From Tamarix chinensis (lineage: Eukaryota > Streptophyta > Magnoliopsida > Caryophyllales > Tamaricaceae), in assembly GCA_030549775.1 (NCBI GenBank), contig CM060175.1, positions 97,517,470 through 97,581,469 on the forward strand: a stretch of 64,000 nucleotides of DNA. The letters are read 5' to 3'. Position 1 is the first letter of the stretch. Every line of letters starts with the position of its first letter. The notes under the pieces are model-generated. The model made no database searches and was not told where the DNA came from. It was given only the letters and a program-made list of their open reading frames with translations. Of this stretch, positions 47,739 to 58,759 are shown in pieces. A program made the position numbers and the translations under genes.

Positions 47739-49182
47739 ATGTATTTTAAGTGCAAATGCACAGTTTTAAGGTAGCACTAAAAGTATCATCCCATAGGGAC
47801 AAGGAAATGAGCACTAGACTAAGGATCAAACTTTTCTATGCTTAGACCACCGAATAGCTAATTGGTGGAATTATTCTAAAAGATATGAAAATTGCGACAA
47901 AAGAAAACACTTAAGAAAAAATGAATTCATAAGTTTGGAATTAAATTATCCAAGATAGCATCTAAGGTTCTGGTTAAATTTTCCAATTTATAACATGATA
48001 AATAATCTTATGGATCCTAACCCAAAATTTGTACTCAATGAGTTAGTAGGGATAATCATCACTACGTTTTATCAAGCCGCAACAATCTTTTGACAATTAC
48101 AAGCCCAACTATCTATAGCCTAAATTTATATAATTCTTGTAGTAGTAACTTCAATTATCCCCCCATAATGTTGTAGAAATTAGACCAATGTCTCTTGACC
48201 TATTAATCCTTAATATATAATTTTTCTGTTTAAATCTACTTACCATTTCATCTCTCGATCTCAATAAAAATTTCCACTATGGGGATCCACATGTTTACAA
48301 ACTCATATAAAGACATATAAAGAAATTTTAATACATCATAATTTAGGAATTCTCCCTTCATAGCATGAGAAAATTAAAAACAAAGAATTGTAAAGTCATA
48401 TATATTAATCGGTATCAACAAATCTATAAAAAAAAAAGGACATATAAATTGATAAATAATCCTTGAAATTTTTGACTCTGATCAACAATATCCCATTCAA
48501 AATTACAAATATAGAAAATTTTTGAATTGATTTTATTCTCTCTTTTTAGATCAATGGATATGTGATAAAAAATATCTAAAAGCTTTCTAATTAAAACCCT
48601 AAAACATTCCCATTTATCCCCAAAAATATGTAACGTGTAAACCCCCTTCAATTAGGCTAGAAAATGGCTAAAAATGTGAAACAACTAAGCATGACACGGT
48701 TGTGTTAGACAAGTGCTCCTTTTTGACATATTTTTCTCCTGTGGATGACACAACCATGGTGGACACAATAGTAAGGCTGTGTTAGCTCTCGGCTCATGAG
48801 ACAACTTCAACAATGCAATATATTTTGGCTATAACTTTTTTGTTTGACCTTTAATTAAGCTTATTTTAAATTCAGTGGAAAGCTAATAAGAAGATATAAA
48901 ACTCTTATGTTTAGCACTTTTATAAATTTAGATTGAATCATGGTTTAACTTGCACTTTTTCCCACCCTTACATACTATGAGCATTCATTATTACTTCCCA
49001 TTTGCGCCAAATGTTGTGTTTTAGCTCCTATTGATCTTTTTTTTTTCATATACCTATAAATTATGATCAATAGTGGTAAACAAGAATAATGGGACTATAG
49101 TTTGAAAAAATTAATCACATAATCACATTAAACATCTTCCTTAAAGCTCCAATTAACCAATATAAATCATACGTCGTAGCCA
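47739..49182. mobile_element. 1.44-kb insertion of unknown type in F2
   Basis: Defined by comparison with F1, which is continuous where F2 is broken. Flanking 5-mers AAGTG (47,734-47,738) and ACGTG (49,183-49,187) match at four of five. The ends are ATGTATTTT and GTAGCCA, so TG...CA is possible if the first base is excluded. Contains a 'ccatagggacaaggaaatgagcac' stretch and, near 48,700-48,790, repeated ACACGG/ACACAACC words like those found in some plant LTRs. No coding domain. Confidence 0.5.
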
Positions 49183-50435
49183 ACGTGTTTAGTTATATTC
49201 TTCACCTTTAACCCACACGTATTTAAACATTTCATCATTCAAGTTAGAATCACAAAATTATTAGGTAAATTGTTATCTGAATTAGCTGTAATGCATACAC
49301 ATGATTGATGACAAGATTGTCACTATAAAGAGGCCAAAATAAGGCATACGCCTTATAAAATATGACATCGCTATTTTTACTACTTAAAAAATTCATATTG
49401 TGGAAGAATTAATTACAAAGATAATGGATGTTACCGCCATACCTATTATAAGTTTGGTTCCTTCACCTTTTTATTTCAAGTGCTAAGGCTTAAAATAACT
49501 CATATCTAAAATAAAGTAATGGAGATAGAGGTAATAACATAGTTAAAAGTTACGAATAATATTCTTCATACAACAACGGTAATAAAAATACAAGGGATAC
49601 AATATTCCAAAGGAAAAACTTATTACAATAAAAACTAGCACCTGAAGGTACAACACAAGTTTGTCCTAACTATTACACCTATAATCCCATTATGAGAATG
49701 AGACCTCTTCCTAAGGGCTTCACTTATCATTGCCACTATTATACGTCTTGAATCAATCCATATATAACACCCCCAAAATTCACTACTGAAAAATTTTGTT
49801 CCATTTAAAAGAGTTAGCGAAAGCAAAATACAAGATTGTAAATTGTGGGGATATTATCGCCACACTTAGTATCAAACTGGTTCACTCCTTGCGTTCCAGT
49901 ACCAAGTCCTAAGGCTAAAAGTATAAAATATAATTTTCAAGAACTCAAACTATAATTAAATCATAGTTGCATAGTAAACTATTTACAAGAATAGAATCCA
50001 CCGATGGTGGTTATAAGAATACAAGTTACATTAAAACCAAGAGTTAAAAGAGAGAGAGGTGAACCCTAAAGGATTCTGGATAATCCTTACACTCTTTTCC
50101 GTTGCCCACTTGAATAGCTCCTGAACAAGGACCTACAAGGGACATTGCCTATTGAATAGGCAGGGGCCCCATGAATGGAACCCTTCAGTACTATAGTACT
50201 AAGTAACCCTTTAAAAATACACTTAAAAGTAGGCCCGCAATATAACACATGATACAACACTATATTCATACATAATGACAAGTGTATGCATAATATTCAC
50301 ATCCATACATTAACATACTTAACAAGTCAATCAGAATTTAATGTCATAATGTATAATCAATACTTCTGGGCCTTAAGCCATTACTCCATTATTATTCAAT
50401 CATCTCTCAAATTTTATATATATCCATACAAGTGC

Positions 50436-50783
50436 GGGAACCCCACTATTATAGCCGGTGGATCGATCACTTACAAGGCAGAACACACCTGACCACTATT
50501 ACATGCCGGTGGATCGATCTCCAGGACGAAATGCTCCTGGGCACTATTATGCCGGTGAATCGGTTTGGCCCCGACTCTCATGGTGTTCCACTGTAAGTAC
50601 TAAGTGTCTTTTATGTGTCTTATCAAACTTAGGGTTTGGTTTATTGAGCTTGGAATCCCCCACTATTATAGCCTGTGGATCGGTCACTTATAGGGCAGAA
50701 TACACCTAACCACTATTATATGCCGGTGGATCGGTCTCCAGGGCAACCCGGCACTTGGCCACTATTATGCTAGTGGATCAATC
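50436..50783 (+). repeat. Minisatellite of LTR D
   Basis: CCACTATTATAGCCGGTGGA-type units, five to six copies, less degraded than in B. Confidence 0.8.
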
Positions 50784-51649
50784 TAAGTCCAACTCAATAA
50801 TCTTCCACTTTACATGATTAGTGTTTTACCGTATCTTATTCAACAGATTTCACTCTAGACATGCATGACTAACTCTATCTACACTTATCCTCCCAAGAGG
50901 GGCTTGTCCCATATCTTGAGACTTCTATGCCTTCTAACTCACGCCAACATCCTTCCCTTATCCCACTTACTCACACTAGGAGACCAACTCCTAAAGGTGT
51001 GGGTTGAGGCCCATCATCGTATGACATTCAAATTCTCTCACTACCACTCTCTAGGATTTTCCCTTGAAACCCTAATCGGACCTATGTGGCCTAACTTTTC
51101 TTTTGTCGTCCTACACCTCATCTTATTTAGATTCAACACAAACCCTATCACTCTACTCACTAATTATACATGAGACCGTGCAACCCTAGTTAGCCGCTCA
51201 AACCCTAACACCTTTCTTACGTAAGATCATCCCATGCAAACCCTAAAAATCTCCCATGCAAGAGTTGCATCACTCATTCATTTTGATCATAATCTCCTTT
51301 TATTTTCCCCCTCGTGGATCATGAGATATTAAGGTCAATCTCGTGTCCCCTTAGTCAACTCACTTCCCATTTGTTTCTTTTTATTCTTTCACCCCATATC
51401 ATATTGTTAAATATCCTAGCATGCATGTCCTAGATGGTCACATCATATAACGTCGTAAGCATAACACATATAATCATCAACCACATGCCATAAAGAAGTC
51501 ACATAAGCATACTTCCACTCCAAGCTATGCTACAAATGATTTGTCATTAAGCATCAAGTACACAACATGGCATAACATATGGCACACGAGGCACATAACA
51601 CACACATAGTTGTTTTTAGCCACATCCCTACTTGGTTTGAGTTACCAAG

Positions 51650-52640
51650 TTATCTCCCACACTTATTAGATCACCAATCACCCTTCATAATTATTACACT
51701 TATTTTATTTTCCATTTGGTTGGCTAGATTACCAAATTGCCCTTCTCCTTTGTTATAATTACTAAATTACCCTTTATTTGGATAAATTACCAAATTGCCC
51801 TTTAGTTTGTTAAATAATTATTAATTTACCCTTCTACAATCTTATAATTACCAAATTGCTCTTATCCATTATCATAATTACCAAACTACCATTCTATTGG
51901 TTTAATTACCAAATTACTTTTCTCCATTTTCATAATTACCCAGTTGCCCTTTAGTTGGTTAGATTACCAATTTTCCCTTCTCCATATCATAATTACTATT
52001 TTACCCTTCTTAATTATTATAATTACCATTTTAACCTTCTCCATTGTTATAATTACCAAATCACCCTTTTTTCCATTATTATAATTACCACTTTATCCTT
52101 TTATTTATAAATTACCATTTTACCCTTTACTTCTAAAATTACCATAATACCCTTAACTTCCAAAATTACCACGATACCCTTTTACTTACGATTTACCATT
52201 TTGCCCCTTAACTTACAAAATTACCATTCTCCCTTCTCTTCCAAAGTCACCATAATACCCTTTACTTACAAATTTACTATTTTTCCCTTCTCTTTCAAAA
52301 TTACCATTTTACCTTTCTCAATTATTATAATTACCATTTTACCCTTCTCCATACTTATAATTACCAAATCACCCTTTTCCATTATTATAATTATCGCTTT
52401 ATCCTTTTATTTATAAAATTACCATTTTGACCTTTACTTCCAAAATTACCATTTTACCCTTTTTATATAAAATTACCATTTTATCCTTTTCCTCTAAAAT
52501 TACCATTTTACCCCTTACTTCTAAAATTACATTTACCATTTTCATACAAAATCATTGTTTTACCCTTTTCCTCCAAAATTGCCATTTTACCCCTTACTTC
52601 TAAAATTACTATTTTTACCCTTTATTATACCACTTTTACT
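51650..52640 (+). repeat. AATTACCAxxTTxCCCTT minisatellite
   Basis: About 1 kb of loosely tandem units of 23-32 bp, each with ATTACCA followed by TTT(A/G)CCCTT and a variable CTCCATTATTATA-type or TTACTTCCAAA-type linker. I count more than 30 copies. One short plus-strand ORF (52,201-52,416) merely reads through units. Confidence 0.85.
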
Positions 52641-52970
52641 AAATTACCATCACTACATAAAGTATTAATATCAATACTCCATTCTCATCATCCAACTCCA
52701 CCAGCTATTATTATTCAACATTCTACTCATTAGCACCCACACATAATAGGCCACATTCTTGCACATAACATATTACTAAAATGCCCCTAGGGCTTATAAT
52801 AATATTATTTATGCATTAATGACCACAATAACATAATACAACGTGGATAAGTACTCAACATATTCATTACTAACCAAACTCTTTCCTTAAGCAATATTTC
52901 AACACATAGCATATAAACTAACATGCTTTCCTTTTTATCAATCACTATAAGCAACTACATATAATATACA

Positions 52971-52991
52971 TATATATATATATATATATAT
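52971..52991. repeat. (TA)n microsatellite
   Basis: About 10 TA units within LTR D. Confidence 0.95.
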
Positions 52992-55418
52992 CATGCAAAA
53001 TAACATATTAAAACCCTAATGTGATAGCATGTGTTTATCCATACGTTTAAGTGGGATTTAATGATTACCTTAATTCCTACAAAAATTGAACCTTACCAGC
53101 ATCCCAGTTAAAGATTCAAGCTTTAATTAACAAAATCAACACCTAAGAAAATAATATCAATAATTATTATATTAGAAGTAGGAAAATTAAAAAGGATAAA
53201 ACTTTATAAAAACTTAATTAATAACACACTTTACTTAGCCATTAATATACCTCAATATGCAGGTTGTAAAGGGGGAAAAGGGTCGAGGGTGGTGAGGTAG
53301 AAGGGAAGGGGAGATAGCTTGGGTTGGGGTTTTGGGGGCCAAGAAGAGGGCAGGTGGAGGAGAGTTAAGGCAAGGGAAGGGTGCAGGGGTGAAGAGGGGG
53401 TGTAGGTGGTGGTCGGGATAGGTTGTTGGTGGCCAAGGGTGGCGGCGAGGCTGCGAAGTGGGCAGCAAGAGTGGATGGGGTTGAGAAGGAAGGAAAAGAG
53501 AGGAGGAAAATGAAGGGGTAAAGGGGCTTGTTCATGCAAAAGGAGGTGTGGGGGTGGTAGAGGAGGTTGTAGGGAGTGGCTTGGTGGTTTGGGTGGCGGC
53601 AAAGGCAATGGGACGGCGGTGGACGGATGGGTTGCAGGGAGGCTTGGGTGGTGTTGTGGAGGTGTAGAACGAGAGTAGAAGGGTGCAGAAGGTGGTGCAG
53701 GTGGTTGGTGAGGCGGAGGAAGGGGCGGAGGGAGGCAGTAAAGCCAAAATAGGGAGGGAAAAGGAAGGAGAAGAAAGGGAGAAGGGGGACGTTGGGGAAG
53801 GGAAAAGGCTCAAAGAAATGGGGCAGGGAGAGGGCTCATGAGGAGAAGAAAAAGGAGAGGAAGGAGAGGGAAATAGGTGGCTAATCGAGTGGTAGCGTAT
53901 AGGGTGGTAGGGAGGTGGTAGGGTGATAGGGAGAGAGAAAGGAAGGGCCATGCGGGTGGGGAGTGCATGGCTGGTTTGGCCCAAAATGGTGGAAAAAAAG
54001 GGATGGGGAAGAGAGAGAGAGAGGGTTGTGGTGGTGGCAAGTGGTGGCAGCAAGGCAGTGGCCGACATGCTCAAGGTGGCAGACCTGGTCGACGAAGACA
54101 GGTTGGGGGTTCTCGGGGTGGACGACGCTGAAAGAAGAAGAAGAAAGAAAGAAGGGGGGAGGTGCAGCATGCCGTGTGTAGAGGGAGAAAAAGGAGAGTT
54201 GGGTTGGCTCAGTCTAGGAGGAGAAAGGAAAGAAAGAAAAGAGGGGTAGCTAGGTTGGGTTGCTGCGCCGGGGAAGGAGGAAAAGAAAAGGAGGGATGGG
54301 CTGCCCGTGCGGGAGAAGGAGAGGAGGGAAGGGGAGTGGGTCAATGGCCCAGGCACGCAGGGGAAGGGGAGGTTGGCCTGGCGGCCCAAGCTAGGAAAAA
54401 AGAAAAAGAAATAAAGGAGGAAAAAGGAGAAAAATGAGAAAGAAAATAAAAAGGGAAAACGAAAAAGTAAAAATGGGAGAATTTAAAATAATTTAATTTA
54501 TAAAATAATAGGATGTAATATTTTTGAGAAATAAATTTATTTAATATAATTAAATATATGGGCTTAAAAAGGATAATTTTAGTAAAATATTGGTTTGAAA
54601 ACTTATTTAAATAAAAAGAGTATGATAAAATAACAAAATATTTATTTTAATTTATTAAATATTCCTCTCCACTTTTATATACTCAAAAATCCATAAAATA
54701 ATTAAATTAAATAAATTTAAAGGCTAATTTTTCCCAAATAAAAGTTATTTATTAAATTATAGATTTTTAAATTTTCGAGAGATTACACCATACCCTTCAC
54801 ATAGTCATCTTCAAATGTAGTATTAGTATGACTTTCTCGTAATGATTAAATCACAATACTTCACAAGAGCTAACATGTTCACATTATAAATAATCACACA
54901 ACAACCAAAACATGCTCAAAATACAAAACACATTCCATAACACTATATAAAACCATGGGATAATATATATATCACCAAGCATCATGCTTGATAGCTAATC
55001 GTACTTCAGTAATTCACATCATCTCAAAGTATAAAATAACCATATCAAAACCATAACCACAATTGATTCATCAACTCAAGTCCACTTATAAAGGTAGTAC
55101 ACTGAGGCAACTACCAAACCATCAATCTAATCCACACCAAGGCTATCAACAAATGCTTCTTTATTATTTTTCTTACGCAAGGGGTTGCAATAAACCCAAG
55201 GACACTGAGGTACATGCAGTTATATTAGTGTGCGAAGGGAACACTATACCCTTACCCTAAAACCTAGGGACACAACGAGACACCTGATCATACTGGTGCA
55301 CAATGAAAACTTAGTATCTTCCAATCTTGATTACCTAATTCTTAAGTGTCGATACTCCCTATAGGGCCCGTAGGTCATATATAAAGTACATTAGGACCTT
55401 ACTGGAGCACAGTGGCAC

Positions 55419-55642
55419 AATGGTGAACCAAAACCATTTCTAAACTTTAAGTCTTCCACTTTAGGTATTAATAATTTATGATGTGATCACAGATAACACA
55501 CATTATACAATAGTTTCCATTTCCATACTTAATGGTGAACCAAAACCATTTCTAAACTTTAAGTCTTCCACTTTAGGTATTAATAATTTATGATGTGATC
55601 ACAGATAACACACATTGTACAATAGTTTCCATTTCCATACTT
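55419..55642 (+). repeat. 112-bp tandem duplication in E
   Basis: AATGGTGAACCAAAACC at 55,419 recurs at 55,531 and the two 112-bp units are almost identical (one A/G difference seen in 'cattatac' versus 'cattgtac'). Confidence 0.95.
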
Positions 55643-58600
55643 AATTATTTTCCTTTTATTTTCAATTATTAGAGTAGTCCCAAAGGTCATAGGAATATGT
55701 CAAATTCAACACTAAGGTCATCCTATGTCTAATTATTCTCAATAGGTGCATTAGGTCGATAATGACCAAAAAGCCCTTAAAACTCTAATTTCACCATTAT
55801 TATCTAATTTTCAAACCAAAAATTTTTATTATGAGAATTTGACACAAAAGGCTAAAAGATAATAATTTAAAATATTTTAATAAGTAGGTAATATTTATGA
55901 TTTAGCAATTAACTATATTTTTTATTTTTCATACATCTAGTAAGTTATGAGTACAAAACATATGCATGTGTTCCTAATGTGTCTTATATTCCATGCAACA
56001 TATCTGAACATTTTATAGCATGATACTTCATTTAATAGGACAATTAACATTGTAGTATATGTAAGGAAACATTTCTGACCCTATCATACATATAGAAATG
56101 ATCGTATTTTAACCTTAATCATGTGTTCTTACTTTCATGCTATTTATGCTAACCCTAACTACACATGCGATGATAATCAGAGGACTGTCATCACAACAAT
56201 TACATATTAACTTAATAAGACTTCAATCCCTAACAAACCCTGTACATGCATACATTAATCATTTAACATATTAGCAACAAGTTATGCATTTCATAATACT
56301 TGCATAATATAAAACCTAGCATGACTCAAAATATAAATAGTCCTAACATACTTACATATAATTTCTAATTCCTTACGAGTTATTGAATTTACCTAAATCT
56401 AAGCTACACAAAATAAAAAAGATCTTCTCCTCCAAGATACCTTAAGGATTACCTAAGCAAATAACACCCAAAAATAATTATATTAGCATATAAAACAACA
56501 CATCAATGAATAAAATTAATTAAAATCCACACAGGGAAAAGGTTAGTAACTAGTTGGTAAAGGGAAGAAAACAAGGCAGCAAGGAGCAACAACATAAACT
56601 CGCGAAATAAGGGAGGGGAAGTAATGGAAAGTGCAGAAGAAGGTAGGTGAGCAATGACACTTGTGGTAGTTGCTAGGGGGCCTTTGGTGCTTTTAGTGGA
56701 AGCCAGGGATGATGGTTTTTGGTGATTTTGGGTGCAATATTGGAGGGTTTGGCAAAAATGGCCAAGGAAAAGGAGGGAGATCGGTGGTTTTATGTGTAGC
56801 TAGGAGAGATATGTAACAAGGGGAGATTTGGTGAGAAAGGCCATTAGTGTGGTGGGGTGTTTAGTAGTTTTGGCTAAAGAGAATGAGAGGGAGTTTGATG
56901 GTTTTGGGTGCAACAAGAGGGTGTGTTCGACAGCTTTGGTCGAAGGTGAGGTGGTAGCTTCGATGGCTTTATGCATTGCTAGGATGGGAAGAATGGTGGT
57001 GGTGGACATTGCTAGGGAAGAAGGTACAAGAGTAGTGGACGTTGATAGATAAAAATGGTGAATATCAAGGTGACATAGAGAATGATGGAGAATGAAGGGG
57101 GTTTTTGGTGGAATGAAGTGCATAAATGAGGGATGAAAAGGACTTATAAGGGCAAGGGGGCGAGGGTGTGATGGACGATTAGACCAAAATGAGGAAAACA
57201 TGCATGGTAATATGGAGAAGAGGCAAACATGCAAGGGGGTGGCATAGATAAGGATTTACAATGGGGAAAATTGAGTAGGATAAGGCCAAAATCTAGTAGG
57301 GTAGGATGTTATTTAGGGAAAATGGAACCAAAAAAAAAATATTTGCTTACCGAAATTAGAGTTACTCGGTAAGATAGATATGAGTTAGGGTCTAAACTAG
57401 GATTAAATTTAATAACCTAAATTATATTAAATTTTAACCTAATTAAAAGTATATCTAATATGTCATAATAATATAAATTAATAGTGCATTTAATACAAAA
57501 AACCCTACAATAATTATTATAACCAATTACATAATTTCCTATATAAGTATGGTTTTTACTATTAGGATATTACAAAATCATACTTGAAAAAATTACACAT
57601 ATAAAAAATAATAATTAAAGTAAAACCAAAGGACAATATCATGACAATTAGGAAAATAAAGAAAATGATATTAATATCTTAAACCATAGTATAAGGTTTC
57701 AACATCATCCCTAACAATAATTATTTTATCTACATATCATGTATAAATTAATTACAGACAACATATATAATGATAGGAAAAGAAATAATTGAAAAATAAA
57801 ATAAAGGTCTTATCTTGTGTAAACTCCTTTGGTTATCGAGAATAAAATTCAATCCAGAGGATGAATAAATGAATGATTGATGGATTTATGAAGGAAAATT
57901 TGAATCTTAATATAGGATTTAATTGAATAATGGGGTTGGATGAATTTTGAAGATGAATAACTCTCTAGATGTGATTTTTATGATGGAGGCTAACTATGTG
58001 TGTATATGGGACTCTTTAGTTTGTGATATATTTATAAGTGTTAGAGAAGAGGCTTAAGTCATTTAGATCATGTTATGGGTTTTCCATAATATGTAATCTT
58101 AATTTAAAAAAAGATATGGACCAAATATATTATTTTTTGAGGAGATTCGGGGTCATCACGATTGCGTTGAACAAATACAGCTTCATCGTGTTCATCTCCG
58201 TTTCAACATTTTTGTCCACTCTAATTGTTTTTAATATTATAGTCATAACTTTCTTATCCAACCTTGTAATGAGATGATTACAATTGTGTTGGAAACCTAA
58301 CAAAAATATATACAACTTTCATCTTTAACATTTTTCAAAATTCATATTGGACTATGGATGAAATTTTGATTCTTCACATATATATACTTTTTTCCTTATC
58401 AAACCATGCACTTTCATCCTAGTTTTATTTGTATTTCTCCCCAAAACCACCTTATTTTTTATCATTTTCTTTATGATTGATATCAAATGAGTACATATGG
58501 TTTAAGAGAGGTTAAATTAGTCTTTTAAAAGAAAAATCAATGTAAGCATAAAGATTAATACCATAAAAATAGAGCATAAAATACACTCATCAAGTTACCC

Positions 58601-58759
58601 AAACATAGGGAATTGGTCCTAACTCAAGTGATGTGATGTTAAGTTGAAATCATTCAACTATTTGGGGTAATGAAGGGGTGAATATAGTATCAAGTTTGAA
58701 ATAGAAGGCTTATAGAGGACCTTTTCCCAAATCCTCTAAATTCCTTCCTTGTTCTTTTT

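Larger units (their letters stand above)
49763..54787 (+). mobile_element. Long solo-LTR-like element D nested in E (perfect TSD)
   Basis: 5,025 bp from TATAACACCCCC (49,763) to GAGATTACA (54,787), flanked by a perfect CCATA duplication (49,758-49,762 and 54,788-54,792). The inner inverted motif appears at about 49,848 as GGGGATATTATCGCC. It has a CACTATTAT minisatellite (50,436-50,783), then a long AATTACC minisatellite (51,650-52,640) not seen in other copies, a (TA)n tract (52,971-52,991), and a purine-rich band (53,260-54,480). That band yields a 285-codon minus-strand ORF of Ser/Pro/Thr/Leu that is not a gene. Confidence 0.88.
49361..57574 (+). mobile_element. Long LTR-like element E, interrupted by D
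   Basis: Starts TATGACATCG (49,361), a worn TGTAACACC, with 'ggatgttaccgcc' about 70 bp in, and ends GGATATTACA (57,574). Removing D leaves about 3.19 kb. AAAAT is found at both junctions (49,357-49,361 and 57,574-57,578), overlapping the element ends by one base each. A G-rich band lies at 56,580-57,240. It belongs with L1 and G by its start ('attgtggaag' block). It contains a perfect-looking 112-bp tandem duplication. Confidence 0.7.
47220..58570 (+). repeat. Repeat F, copy F2, interrupted by three insertions
   Basis: Matches F1 in order on both sides of the insertions: left part 47,220-47,738 and 49,188-49,360 (for example 'caagttagaatcacaaaat' at 49,241), right part 57,575-58,570 (for example 'cattatgtataaattaatta'-like stretch near 57,740). 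Inserted into it are a 1.44-kb sequence (47,739-49,182) and LTR E, with D nested in E. It separates ORF1 from ORF2 of the plus-strand LINE remnant. Termini are approximate. Confidence 0.6.

Noticed and set aside
53532..54389. 285-codon minus-strand ORF, the longest in the window
   Set aside because: It reads the purine-rich band of LTR D backwards and is almost only Ser, Pro, Leu, Thr and Phe. Stops are rare in such composition. No domain.
9646..54787. Reading the long TGTAACACCCC elements as DNA transposons because of their inverted ends
   Set aside because: TG...CA termini, 5-bp duplications and 3-5 kb length without transposase fit LTRs better; hAT, Mutator and CACTA elements make duplications of 8, 9 and 3 bp.
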